Shown: positions 35,451-44,017, counted from the first letter of the stretch. The stretch is DNA of 64,000 nucleotides from Sodalis praecaptivus (GCF_000517425.1 NZ_CP006569.1:3276760-3340759), one strand, 5' to 3'. Notes: generated by a model from the letters alone, not told the origin. Numbers and translations: made by a program.

Positions 35451-35471
35451 GGGGGAATATACTCTTTACTA
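35451..35471 (+). promoter_or_regulatory. PAS-LuxR upstream box, copy D
   Basis: GGGGGAATATACTCTTTACTA, ending 75 nt before the start codon. Confidence 0.55.
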
Positions 35472-35546
35472 AAGTGAGTAAAAATGTGATTTTTACTCTC
35501 CTTGACAATTTATTTTAGCACCTTCCAATTTCATAGAGGCTCAATT

Positions 35547-36260
35547 ATGGAGAAAAAGCCAAAAATAAGCAACAAACCGTTAATGTTAGAATCTTTAAAT
35601 AATATTACAGTTCTATCATTAATTGAACATTCAGCGCTTCCATGGGGCATCAAAGATACTAATTCACGCCATGTCTACATGAACGATGCATGCAAAGATT
35701 TCTTGGATATCCCTGAGAAATTTAACTATGAGGGGAGGACAGATAAAGAATTCCCCTGCCTTTGGGCCCCCCTTGAGCCTGAATTTACCGCACAGGATAG
35801 GAAATCAGAGCTAAGCCCAAACGGAACTGAGATAATTTCTACCACTTACTACGGAAGAGATCATGAACTTGCACCATACTATTCCCCTAAGTTTCCAATA
35901 AAGAATTGCGCAGGTGAGATTTTAGGAACAATTTATTATGCTAAAAGGTTTTCATATATATCTATCCAAGACTTCTTTAGCAGCCTTAAACCTTCAGTTT
36001 TGACCTTTAATTCTCCGGTTGATATTTTCACAGAAAGAGAGTTAGAAATAATTTTTTATGCAATTCAGAAAATACCCGCTAAAGAGATTGCACCTATACT
36101 GTGTATTTCTCATAGAACTGTTGAAAATAGGTTATTAAAGATATATGAAAAAGTCGGCACCAACTCGATAAAGGGTCTAATTGAATACTGTCATAATGTC
36201 GGATTGAATAATTACGTACCAAAAAAACTCCTCAGAGAAGGTGTTAACTTTTGCTGGTGA
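35547..36260 (+). CDS. PAS-LuxR solo regulator D
   Basis: The 237-aa protein starts at ATG 35547 (MEKKPKISNKPL), 15 codons inside the longest frame, matching paralogue length. PAS (LPWGIKDTNSRHVYMNDACK, FPCLWAPLEPEFTAQDRKSE) and LuxR HTH (FTERELEIIFYAIQKIPAKE, ISHRTVENRLLKIYEKVG). It is convergent with an intact UmuD-like gene. Confidence 0.85.
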   Translation: MEKKPKISNKPLMLESLNNITVLSLIEHSALPWGIKDTNSRHVYMNDACKDFLDIPEKFNYEGRTDKEFPCLWAPLEPEFTAQDRKSELSPNGTEIISTTYYGRDHELAPYYSPKFPIKNCAGEILGTIYYAKRFSYISIQDFFSSLKPSVLTFNSPVDIFTERELEIIFYAIQKIPAKEIAPILCISHRTVENRLLKIYEKVGTNSIKGLIEYCHNVGLNNYVPKKLLREGVNFCW

Positions 36261-36315
36261 AAATTATGGTCAACTTAATGCACTGCTAGCCCGCCACTTC
36301 AGAGCGGGCTTAACA

Positions 36316-36693
36316 TTATATGCACGGATCATCATCAAATTCGCCCGTCCGCATATCATTCAGTACATATGTGACAACGCCAAATCCAACGACCCCATCA
36401 TGCTCTTCCACCCCTTCCAGTCTGCCAGGGTAGTCAAGTCGCTCTAACCCCCGTGATGGGTACAGCTTATAGCGACGAAGCGCATACTCTCCCCCAACCT
36501 CCGCCACCACAATGCTACCGTCAACCGGCGTGAGGGATCGGTCAACAACGATAATACTTCCCTGATGTATGCCATGGCGGATAGATCCCTCGCTGGCTCG
36601 CATAAGGAACGTTGCCGCCGGTCGATGGATGCACATTTTGTCCAGGCTTAGAGACGCTTCAACGTAGTCAGCCGCTGGAGAAGGAAAGCCCAT
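36316..36693 (-). CDS. UmuD'-like protein lacking the arm and the catalytic Lys
   Basis: From ATG 36693 (GAGG 8 nt upstream) the protein begins MGFPSPAADYVEAS. E. coli UmuD is cut between Cys24 and Gly25 to give UmuD' starting GFPSPAADYVE, so this gene encodes the processed form directly. Ser37 matches nucleophile Ser60, but the Lys97 position is Arg73 (GEYALRR), so self-cleavage is not expected. A LexA box lies just upstream. No umuC is adjacent. The longer frame to 36771 begins upstream of the LexA box and is rejected. It may act as a UmuD' substitute or a partner of a distant polymerase. Confidence 0.8.
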   Translation of the reverse strand: MGFPSPAADYVEASLSLDKMCIHRPAATFLMRASEGSIRHGIHQGSIIVVDRSLTPVDGSIVVAEVGGEYALRRYKLYPSRGLERLDYPGRLEGVEEHDGVVGFGVVTYVLNDMRTGEFDDDPCI

Positions 36694-36710
36694 TTTAAAC
36701 ACCTCAAACA

Positions 36711-36726
36711 CTGTACATGCATACAG
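36711..36726 (-). promoter_or_regulatory. LexA box
   Basis: CTGTACATGCATACAG matches CTGT-N8-ACAG exactly and lies 18 bp before the UmuD'-like start, so SOS control is likely. Confidence 0.85.
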
Positions 36727-36869
36727 TATAAGCGCGCTATTTAAAGGGTGTAAATGGGCTGGATGGCTCAAGCATGTATATCACTGACGTTTAGTGTAAT
36801 TTAGTTATCACCGCATCATGAAAGGATGAAGCGGTTACTGAAATACCGATTAGGCAGTGGCTAGACACA

Positions 36870-37982
36870 TCACTGCGGGATGATATTGCTAGGAGTTGCT
36901 TTATTTTGCTTACTCGTTAGTCTTTTCCCCAGCTTAATCATGGGCTTCTCGATGTATTTGTGTGTAAGTGCAGATACCCCAATTGACACCACAATGGTGA
37001 GCAAAGGAACAACGAAATATTTTAAAGATAAGGGCATGTCAATTTCATGGCAAATGCGAAGAACAAAAAATAATAGAATCATGTGCACCATGTATATTGA
37101 GTATGATATCCGTCCCAAAAATAATACGGGCTTACTGTCTAAAAATGATGCCAGTAATGAATTATTATTATATTTCTGTTTAAGAATCGTAAAATAAAAG
37201 ACTGTTGCCCATATAAATATAGGGATCATACCTTTCCTCAAGAACAGGAAAGAGATAAAAGATATCGCCGCATAAAGGTAGAAAAGTTGTATAGCTGTGA
37301 TTCTTTCAGAATAGTTTTTATAGAAAAAGAACGTTGCGAAACCTACCGAAAATAGAGATAGGTTCTTTCCTATAAATCCGTGCGCAAAGTTCCCATTAAG
37401 TATTATAATGAGAGATGCAATAACACATAAAAGCAAGCAGTTGTATTTATTGTATATTCCCCTAATCAGCATGAACAGAACTGGAGCTATTAAGTAGAAC
37501 TGCCATTCTACTGAGACGCTCCACGCTTGCCCTAGTAAAGTATATGCTGTATCTGGAAGAAAGTTCTCAGGAATAATCCCTTGAAGAAGTAATGAATGAA
37601 ATAGAAAGTGTAGACTTGGATTAGATTGATAATTGTTGATTATTTCAAGCCTTCTTGCGGTAAATGGACTTAATGCAAGAACATTTAAGCTTTCTTCTGT
37701 AAAATCTATCAAAATTGCACTAGCTATTAACGCGAAAATATAAACAGGAAAGATTCGGAAAAAACGCTGCGTGATAAAAACCGGGTATGATTGTTTTTTA
37801 TTATCAATCATAAAAAATATCACAAAACCACTAAGTATGATAAATACATCAACGGCGTATATATTAAGTAATGAAGGCGGTACACGCGGATGCATTAAAG
37901 GCAACCCTGCAAGGCTGTGTCCGACAACTACCCAAAGAGCCATTATCCCCCTGAGGCCTTCCAATTCGTTAATATAACGCAT
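36870..37982 (-). CDS. Acyltransferase-3 (OafA-like) membrane protein
   Basis: The 370-aa, AT-rich protein has about ten membrane helices. It begins MRYINELEGLRGIMALWVVVGHS, with the family motifs LRG...VV.GH, VDVFIILSGFVIFF, RFFRIFP and WSVSVEWQFYL. Such enzymes O-acylate LPS O-antigen or other surface glycans, and seroconverting prophages and islands often carry them. It sits among island genes with no glycan operon nearby. Confidence 0.88.
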   Translation of the reverse strand: MRYINELEGLRGIMALWVVVGHSLAGLPLMHPRVPPSLLNIYAVDVFIILSGFVIFFMIDNKKQSYPVFITQRFFRIFPVYIFALIASAILIDFTEESLNVLALSPFTARRLEIINNYQSNPSLHFLFHSLLLQGIIPENFLPDTAYTLLGQAWSVSVEWQFYLIAPVLFMLIRGIYNKYNCLLLCVIASLIIILNGNFAHGFIGKNLSLFSVGFATFFFYKNYSERITAIQLFYLYAAISFISFLFLRKGMIPIFIWATVFYFTILKQKYNNNSLLASFLDSKPVLFLGRISYSIYMVHMILLFFVLRICHEIDMPLSLKYFVVPLLTIVVSIGVSALTHKYIEKPMIKLGKRLTSKQNKATPSNIIPQ

Positions 37983-38208
37983 AATTTACCCGCTAATAAT
38001 TAGAAGTTTCTTGCCATTACATATCTAAATGTAAAGATATGCAATAAAAAACTTACATAATTAAGAATACCTTTACCTCACTCTTTTGTAACTTACTGTA
38101 TTTACATTGTTTATTGTGCACGACGCCAAGAAGGTCAAGGCGTCGCGTATGTCATCTTGTCCACCAAACATCTTTTATGGGTGGACAGTACAATACAATG
38201 CACAGTCG
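37983..38208. other. Intergenic, nothing recognised
   Basis: AT-rich DNA upstream of the acyltransferase, presumably with its promoter; no other feature seen. Confidence 0.3.
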
Positions 38209-38490
38209 CTATGATGTCGCGTTCGCAGCATAAAGAGCTTTAGCGGCAGCGAGAGCGGCATCGGAGGTTATAGAGCTATCGTTTGCGGTAATCTTATCCG
38301 CAAGTGCCTGGACTGCTATATCCTCTGCGGTCTCAGGGACTGTCAGTGCCGTTTGTTGGATCAGCAACGGAACGCCGTTAGTCTCTGTCTGCACTATAAT
38401 CACACCGTCTGTGGTAGACGGGCCAACATACTGAGCCCTTGCACCGTAAGCTCCGACGATTGACGAAGTCGCTAATTCTGCACTTTCATT
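38209..38490 (-). pseudogene. Phage structural-gene fragment
   Basis: The frame is open from a stop at 38491-38493 without a convincing ATG: AELATSSIVGAYGARAQYVG, TDGVIIVQTETNGVPLL, ALAAAKALYAANATS. The sequence reads like the end of a phage protein whose N-terminal part is lost; the family is not recognised. Confidence 0.45.
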
Positions 38491-38562
38491 TCAATCTGTT
38501 GTTCCGCCGGGATAAATCTGCGCGATGTCATCGAAACATGCCGGCAAGGAAATCCTACTGGT

Positions 38563-38913
38563 TACCTCGTTTGCTCTTCAGTCAGAAAAGGACAAAGTAA
38601 AGCGGGTTCGGTTTTACCTGATGCCATTACCAGCGCATTTGCAGAAGCCAGTGAATCGAGCGGTGTCCAATTTGGCAACCATTCCCCTTCTATTCATGAG
38701 ATAAGGAGTCTTGTAAGCCGGCTGTACGCTGTGGAGAATTGAAATGAATTTGCACAAAAATCACTCGGACATAAGCACAGGTCGATGACCAAAAAATACC
38801 TCGATTCTCGTGATCAGGCATATGTGATGGTACGATCCAATTATCGCGTTATCGGACATAATGCGGTTAATTTTGGACAAAAGCGAAATTTTCGCTGTAT
38901 TTCAATCGGATAA
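38563..38913 (+). pseudogene. Lambda-type tyrosine integrase, C-terminal remnant
   Basis: DAITSAFAEASESSGVQFGN, HEIRSLVSRLYAVEN is followed by in-frame TGA, then NEFAQKSLGHKHRSMTKKYL, DSRDQAYVMV. HEIRSL, LGHK and the KKYLDSR tyrosine are the catalytic boxes of lambdoid integrases. The N-terminal two thirds are missing or frameshifted. It marks the debris of an integrated element whose attachment site may be the tRNA-Arg fragment 3.4 kb away. Confidence 0.8.
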
Positions 38914-39091
38914 AAAAAGACCGAATACGATTCCTGTTTACGGAACAACCACTAAATATCATTATTTTTCAATATGATATGTGACAAATAGCCCAAAAAA
39001 ACACTTACCAATACGAATCAACGAATTACTTTAGTTCCAATTAGTTAGCATGACCTTCGGACCTTCGACGGACTATTTTCGGAACCCCGCC

Positions 39092-39292
39092 TCATATGCA
39101 CGGGTCGTCATCAAACTTTTTCGGCTGCGCATCGTTAATGATGAATGTAATCACACCAAAAATCGCCGCGTGATCTCCGAGCTGTTCACTTTCTAATGAC
39201 TCCGCATCGATCAGATCGTCCAGCCTGTCCAGGTGTTGCAGCGCTGGCCGATCTCTAAGCAGCAACCGACGCATCACATAGCGCCCATTCAT
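39092..39292 (-). pseudogene. UmuD-like 3' fragment
   Basis: MNGRYVMRRLLLRDRPALQH, LDRLDDLIDAESLESEQ and AIFGVITFIINDA match the last half of the copy at 40230-40601. The N-terminal half, LexA box and start are gone; the sequence runs directly into the upstream region of PAS-LuxR E. It also carries Arg-Arg in place of the catalytic Lys. Confidence 0.8.
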
Positions 39293-39371
39293 CGCGGCTG
39301 ACTGAATAGTTATATATCTCTCCTCTCTTATTTTTAGCTCGATAATCTGGTAATAAATTCGTACTTAATTA

Positions 39372-39391
39372 GGGGGAATGTACTCTTTACC
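39372..39391 (+). promoter_or_regulatory. PAS-LuxR upstream box, copy E
   Basis: GGGGGAATGTACTCTTTACC, ending 68 nt before the start codon. Confidence 0.55.
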
Positions 39392-39459
39392 AATTTGCAT
39401 AACTATGTAATGGTAGCTTTTGGTTGAAAAAAAATGGAGTATTCGATGGAGGCTGTCCC

Positions 39460-40173
39460 ATGGATAAAAAAACCTTAGAGTCACCTAGCCGATTGACTTT
39501 TGAGTCGCTTAACAATTTCCCCCTAAAAAAATTTATGGAGAAATCTGATATTGCATGGGCTATTAAAAGTAATGATTCTCGATTTGTGTATATAAACAGG
39601 GCTGGCCTTGACTTTTCTAATATTCCGTTGGAATATGATTATGAAGGAAGGTTTGATGAGGAGTTCCCATGCGCTTGGTCTGAGCTGGCACCAGAATTTA
39701 AGGCGCATGATAGAAAAGCTGAATCCAGCCCGCAAGGGGCAGAGATAATAACCACTTCCTACTTTACACGCAACTCACTTTTAGAACCTTGGTATTGTCA
39801 TAAGTTCCCAATTTATGGAGGTGACGACCAAATACTAGGAACGCTTTGCTATTGCAAAAGGTTTAGCTTTTTCTCTACCTTTGAATTTTTTGCAAACTTG
39901 AAGCCTTCAGTTATAACACTTAACCCTCCCGTGGATATCTTCACAGAAAGAGAACTTGAGATAATATTTTATGCCATACAGAAATTTTCAGCCAAGGAAA
40001 TTGCTTTAAAACTAATTATTTCTCATAGAACTGTCGAAAATAGGTTACTAAGAATTTACGAAAAAATAGGCGTCAATTCAATTAACGGGCTGATTGAATA
40101 TTGTCATAATGTCGGCTTAAATAACTATGTACCTAAGAAACTCCTCAGAGAAGGGGTTAACTTTTGTTGGTGA
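39460..40173 (+). CDS. PAS-LuxR solo regulator E
   Basis: The 237-aa protein starts at ATG 39460 (GGAGG 7 nt upstream), not at the 39424 start of the longest frame. PAS (DIAWAIKSNDSRFVYINRAG, FPCAWSELAPEFKAHDRKAE) and LuxR HTH (FTERELEIIFYAIQKFSAKE, ISHRTVENRLLRIYEKIGV), ending PKKLLREGVNFCW. It is followed by the same hairpin as C and D and a convergent UmuD-like gene. Confidence 0.85.
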   Translation: MDKKTLESPSRLTFESLNNFPLKKFMEKSDIAWAIKSNDSRFVYINRAGLDFSNIPLEYDYEGRFDEEFPCAWSELAPEFKAHDRKAESSPQGAEIITTSYFTRNSLLEPWYCHKFPIYGGDDQILGTLCYCKRFSFFSTFEFFANLKPSVITLNPPVDIFTERELEIIFYAIQKFSAKEIALKLIISHRTVENRLLRIYEKIGVNSINGLIEYCHNVGLNNYVPKKLLREGVNFCW

Positions 40174-40229
40174 AACTTATGGTCAACTTAATGCACTGCT
40201 AGCCCGCCAGCTTGAAGCGGGCTACCTAC

Positions 40230-40601
40230 TCAAATACACGGATTATCATCGAATTTCTTTTTCCGCGCGTCGTTGATGATATACGTGATCACTCCGAAAA
40301 TCGCCGCGTCACCCTCCTGTTCATCCTCTAACGACTCCGCGTCTATCAAATCATTCAATCTGTCCAAGTGTTGCAGCGCTGGCCGCTCGCGCAGCAGTAA
40401 TCTGCGCATCACATAGCGCCCATTCACCGCTGCTATGACTATGCTGCCGTGGACTGGCTTCACAGAGCAGTCAACAACCAACAGCGCTCCTTCCCTGATG
40501 CCAGCATTAACAGAGCTGCTACCCGATCGCATGTAGTAAGTAGCAGCGCTGGCGCTGACTAGCGCATTCAAATCAACCCCCTGCTCCATCATTTCACGCA
40601 T
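40230..40601 (-). CDS. UmuD-like protein without the N-terminal arm, catalytic Lys replaced
   Basis: The 123-aa protein starts at ATG 40601 (AAGG 9 nt upstream); the ORF start at 40628 lies inside the LexA box and is rejected, and 40607 is an alternative. Ser29 aligns with UmuD Ser60 (SGSSS), but Arg66 occupies the Lys97 position (GRYVMRRLL) at the conserved 37-residue spacing. The first 20 residues lack a cleavable arm. It is thus an S24-fold protein probably unable to self-cleave, under SOS control and convergent to PAS-LuxR E. Confidence 0.8.
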   Translation of the reverse strand: MREMMEQGVDLNALVSASAATYYMRSGSSSVNAGIREGALLVVDCSVKPVHGSIVIAAVNGRYVMRRLLLRERPALQHLDRLNDLIDAESLEDEQEGDAAIFGVITYIINDARKKKFDDNPCI

Positions 40602-40620
40602 AACCATTCGCCTTAAAATA

Positions 40621-40636
40621 CTGTACATACATACAG
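40621..40636 (-). promoter_or_regulatory. LexA box
   Basis: CTGTACATACATACAG, an exact CTGT-N8-ACAG, 20 bp upstream of the UmuD-like start. Confidence 0.85.
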
Positions 40637-40734
40637 CATAGATCGACCTTAGTTGAAAGTGAATAGCTCAATTAACAATCAATTTTGCTTAGTACAGGAA
40701 CATATTGAAAGAAATGGGGATTGGATCGGGGGAC

Positions 40735-41547
40735 TCAGCTGAACCGGCTAACGTTAGCAGCATAGTCGGATGCCAATACATCAGAAGCAGTGATATCCAG
40801 TCCGTCCAGGACGTCTAGCCGTGCGCGATATACGGCCCCTGTAAATGCCCCCGCATAGCCCGCATCAGTGCCGACATAACGCTGAGTAGGCGGCAATGTC
40901 GGCAACGTGGACGGGAAGGTTTGCGATGCTGATGTATAGACTAAAGCGTTATCGAGGTAGACGTAAAAGATAAATGTTGTGCCATCAGATGCGACTTTGC
41001 ATCTCACAGCAACCTGATGAACCCCGCCCCCCATAATGCCATTCAAGACAGCGCCAACAGACAAGTCGACACCAAGAACAACAACCTGAGTTCGCGCTAA
41101 ATTCGTCAAATCTCCGGAGGCAGCAACAGGTCTTACCTCGCAAATTTTATCAGCAGTTACCGACCGACCGCCGCCGACGAGGAAAATATTGTTGTTAGTG
41201 CTTGTATTAGCTAGGGTAGATATTTTTAACCAAAACGTATACATCCAATCTTTAGCGGTCGTGATGTCGGGAACCATTACAGCCGGGAGCGTAAATTGAT
41301 CACCAGCCTGCCCAGGCCAAACCATGCCGCCATTTGCGTAGGTGTGCGCCTTTGTGAATGAGCCTGTGGAATTCTCAAACGAAAGGCTTTTAATAGTGTC
41401 GCCTGCTGCCACGTCTTTTTTCCCGCCGCTCCAGGCAATACCAAAATCAAACGGGCCGACAGTACCCGCATTCATCGTAGAATCACGATAAAGCTTCTCG
41501 CCCGTGTCGATAGTGACGTCTACTAACTGCTCAATTTTTCCGGCCAT
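40735..41547 (-). CDS. Phage tail-fibre / receptor-binding accessory protein
   Basis: The 270-aa product from ATG 41547 (MAGKIEQLVDVTIDTGEKLY) is Gly/Thr/Ser-rich. TFWLKISTL and FYVYLDNALVYTS suggest a concanavalin/LamG-like beta sandwich, but this is only a resemblance. Its start overlaps the upstream fibre stop (TGATG), so it is coupled to that gene and probably assembles with it at the tail tip. Confidence 0.6.
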   Translation of the reverse strand: MAGKIEQLVDVTIDTGEKLYRDSTMNAGTVGPFDFGIAWSGGKKDVAAGDTIKSLSFENSTGSFTKAHTYANGGMVWPGQAGDQFTLPAVMVPDITTAKDWMYTFWLKISTLANTSTNNNIFLVGGGRSVTADKICEVRPVAASGDLTNLARTQVVVLGVDLSVGAVLNGIMGGGVHQVAVRCKVASDGTTFIFYVYLDNALVYTSASQTFPSTLPTLPPTQRYVGTDAGYAGAFTGAVYRARLDVLDGLDITASDVLASDYAANVSRFS

Positions 41548-43952
41548 CAGACCCATCCTTTCAATTGCATAAAGTTATAAACAAATTCCGCGTTTACTTC
41601 GGCACCCACATACAGGGCATAATCCGGCGCCATTGAACTGGATTTCGCTTGTGAGGGGTGTAAGTAGTCATAACGAAGAGAGCGAGGTGTCACGCCGTTT
41701 GTTACATCAGTAACATCGTCTGCGTAATCTGGGTTGTGGTGATTGATAAAGTTCTGCAACATATCAACACCATCAATCTGGCAATAGAATTCCGGGAATT
41801 GCTTCTTAAACGTATTATTCAATAAAGCAACTTGCCCCGCTCCGGTGCTTCCTGTCGTATCGGTTGCCCCGGGAAAGTCAGGCAATATCACTACACGCTT
41901 ACCAATGCTCTTGAGGTACTTCACCATGTTAACGGCATTGCCAATTATTTCATCGGTGTAAGCAATATTATTCCGGCCCAGCCAAAATATATTGATACAT
42001 TCATCATGCCCATAATACACCGTTCCCGCCGGCGCACCGTTCGGGATGGGCTGCGTTGTCGTCGGGATAACATTGATGGGGGTCATATCTGTCACCGTTA
42101 CCGCATCCCCAGCGGCGGAGCGGGCAAAGTACGGCGCAGAGCCATCCCAGATAAACGTCCCAGGGATACCCGCGTAGGTACAGGCAATGCTGTTGGCTTC
42201 GGCCGGATTATAAAGAAAGCACGGCCCTTGTGCCCACTGTCCAGTTTTAGCCGTCAGCGGTACGTTCTGGACGTCTGCCGGAATGGTGCCGGCGGTCGGG
42301 ACATAATAAGCCGGGTCGCCACCCTGGCGCGCAGCAACAGCCACAGACCGCGCAGAGCTGCGGCCGAAATTGTAGGCGTATAATCCGGTCAGCTCCTGCA
42401 ATCGATTCATCATGCGGGCGTTTTCCATCATTGAATGCCCCCAACCGACTAATTTTAGCCTCGCGATATATGGATACGGGATTAGGTTTGTTTTATTAGC
42501 GTAAAATAGACCGCCCGGCGCATTGTCGGCCCGATCAGAGGTCCAAACTATGCGCTCGGTCCCGTCGATATGCGGGTTAGTCTCGTTTGAGTCACCCGAT
42601 GTAATGGTCGTCTCGGTGTTATTATCCGTGTTATAAACGCGAATTTGAGATTTACCTGCACTGTCAGTCACTGTGAAGGGTGCTAGGGGATTGGTTTCGA
42701 CAGTCGGGATAGTTTGGGATGCTTTATATGCCTCGTCCCATAACGATTTTTTCTTAAGCCATTCCTCAACATCAAAAAGCATGTTTTTATTGCTATCGAC
42801 AAGCACAAACGGTTTTTTGTTAAGCTCATACTCTCCCGTTGAGGCAATATATTTTGACTGAGACGACAGAACGGTTATATTTTCTGATGTCGCGCTATCG
42901 GGAAGTGAAGTTAAGTCAATGTCTTTCCCGCCCGCCGTCAGTTTCTCAATTGTCGCATTTTTCAGCACAATCGGCAGCAGATAGGTTTTAACGCCGTCCC
43001 GCGTCATCTCGATAATGTTATTATCATCATCAAGGAGAATGGATTGAACATTGCCGAAAAGCTCGTACTCTCCCGCTGCGCCGAACTCGTCGGAAGAAAG
43101 AAACTTAGCCGCATCAGCATAACGGATCAGATTTTGCACGAAATATTCGGGAGGTATTGAGTCTGATGTAAAATCTACGCCGCCTAAAACTAGTCTGTCC
43201 CCTATCAACGCTGGCGCAGTCAGTGGCTTTTTGAAGGTGAATAAATCTCCGTCAAATTTTTGAAGTATGTTGCCCTGATCATCAACCACAGCTAGAACAA
43301 GCCTTTGCGCTAGTTCATATTCCCCACCGTAATCAGGACTTGAATAAGCGGCCAGCTTGTTCAAGGTGGCGAGGTTGCTTATAGAAGCTTCTCCCACCGT
43401 TTTAGAAACAGCAGTCGCGGAACCGGCATCATTTAACCAGTACGTAATTCCATCGGTCGGAACATCGCTGGATGGCGTGGCAAAAATATCTCCTGCGGAC
43501 GTCGCGGCCAGACCGGTCGACGTGTCAGCGTAAAAACGTCCCGCAGCCATCGCAGAAGTTGCGGCAGACTCGGCGCGTTCGGCGGCAGCAATAGCAGCAA
43601 CAGAAGATTCATTAGCCGCAGCTCGCATTTCTTCGACAGTTTGTATTATCACTGGCGTGATTTCAGACTCGCCCGGCGTTGTCAGGTAATCGTTCAACGT
43701 TCCGGGCAGGGAGTCATTAAAAACCGTGATTGTTCCAACCTTCTCCGGCGGCTGTCCGTACGCCTCTATAATGACTTCATGCTTGCCAGTTTGCGCCGTT
43801 AGCGAATATCTGCCATCACTGCCCGTTTCAGTAGTAGATGGCGCGTACTGCACTACCGCCGACGATGTTTTCACCGCACGCAAGGTAATGGTTACCCCTG
43901 CGCGTGGGTCACCATTTGGCCCTATTAATTTGCCGCTAATAACTACTGACAT
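41547..43952 (-). CDS. Phage tail fibre with SGNH hydrolase domain
   Basis: The 801-aa protein starts at ATG 43952 (GGAG 7 nt upstream). The N-terminus (SVVISGKLIGPNGDPRAGVT, about 1-110) is the Ig-like prophage tail-fibre N-terminal domain that docks to J. A repetitive middle follows. The C-terminal 300 residues contain WGHSMMENA (Ser507) and DYLHPSQ (Asp762, His765), the Ser and Asp-x-x-His blocks of SGNH esterases. Such domains deacetylate surface glycans during host binding. Confidence 0.75.
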   Translation of the reverse strand: MSVVISGKLIGPNGDPRAGVTITLRAVKTSSAVVQYAPSTTETGSDGRYSLTAQTGKHEVIIEAYGQPPEKVGTITVFNDSLPGTLNDYLTTPGESEITPVIIQTVEEMRAAANESSVAAIAAAERAESAATSAMAAGRFYADTSTGLAATSAGDIFATPSSDVPTDGITYWLNDAGSATAVSKTVGEASISNLATLNKLAAYSSPDYGGEYELAQRLVLAVVDDQGNILQKFDGDLFTFKKPLTAPALIGDRLVLGGVDFTSDSIPPEYFVQNLIRYADAAKFLSSDEFGAAGEYELFGNVQSILLDDDNNIIEMTRDGVKTYLLPIVLKNATIEKLTAGGKDIDLTSLPDSATSENITVLSSQSKYIASTGEYELNKKPFVLVDSNKNMLFDVEEWLKKKSLWDEAYKASQTIPTVETNPLAPFTVTDSAGKSQIRVYNTDNNTETTITSGDSNETNPHIDGTERIVWTSDRADNAPGGLFYANKTNLIPYPYIARLKLVGWGHSMMENARMMNRLQELTGLYAYNFGRSSARSVAVAARQGGDPAYYVPTAGTIPADVQNVPLTAKTGQWAQGPCFLYNPAEANSIACTYAGIPGTFIWDGSAPYFARSAAGDAVTVTDMTPINVIPTTTQPIPNGAPAGTVYYGHDECINIFWLGRNNIAYTDEIIGNAVNMVKYLKSIGKRVVILPDFPGATDTTGSTGAGQVALLNNTFKKQFPEFYCQIDGVDMLQNFINHHNPDYADDVTDVTNGVTPRSLRYDYLHPSQAKSSSMAPDYALYVGAEVNAEFVYNFMQLKGWV

Positions 43953-44017
43953 CGGTTTCTCCAGCAATACCCCGCAAAAGGAGCATAGTTAATTAAAAGA
44001 TATTGGCGACGAAGTGT

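Larger units (their letters stand above)
35100..36330. repeat. Duplicated module, copy D (partner at 30466-31720)
   Basis: tRNA-Arg fragment, conserved upstream region, upstream box, PAS-LuxR gene and hairpin in the same order as copy C. Confidence 0.75.

Noticed and set aside
36694-36771. N-terminal extension of the UmuD'-like gene
   Set aside because: It would have to be transcribed from upstream of the LexA box. The ATG at 36693 has a GAGG ribosome site and starts at the conserved GFPSPAAD.
37771-37977. 68-aa plus-strand ORF
   Set aside because: Antisense to the acyltransferase-3 gene.
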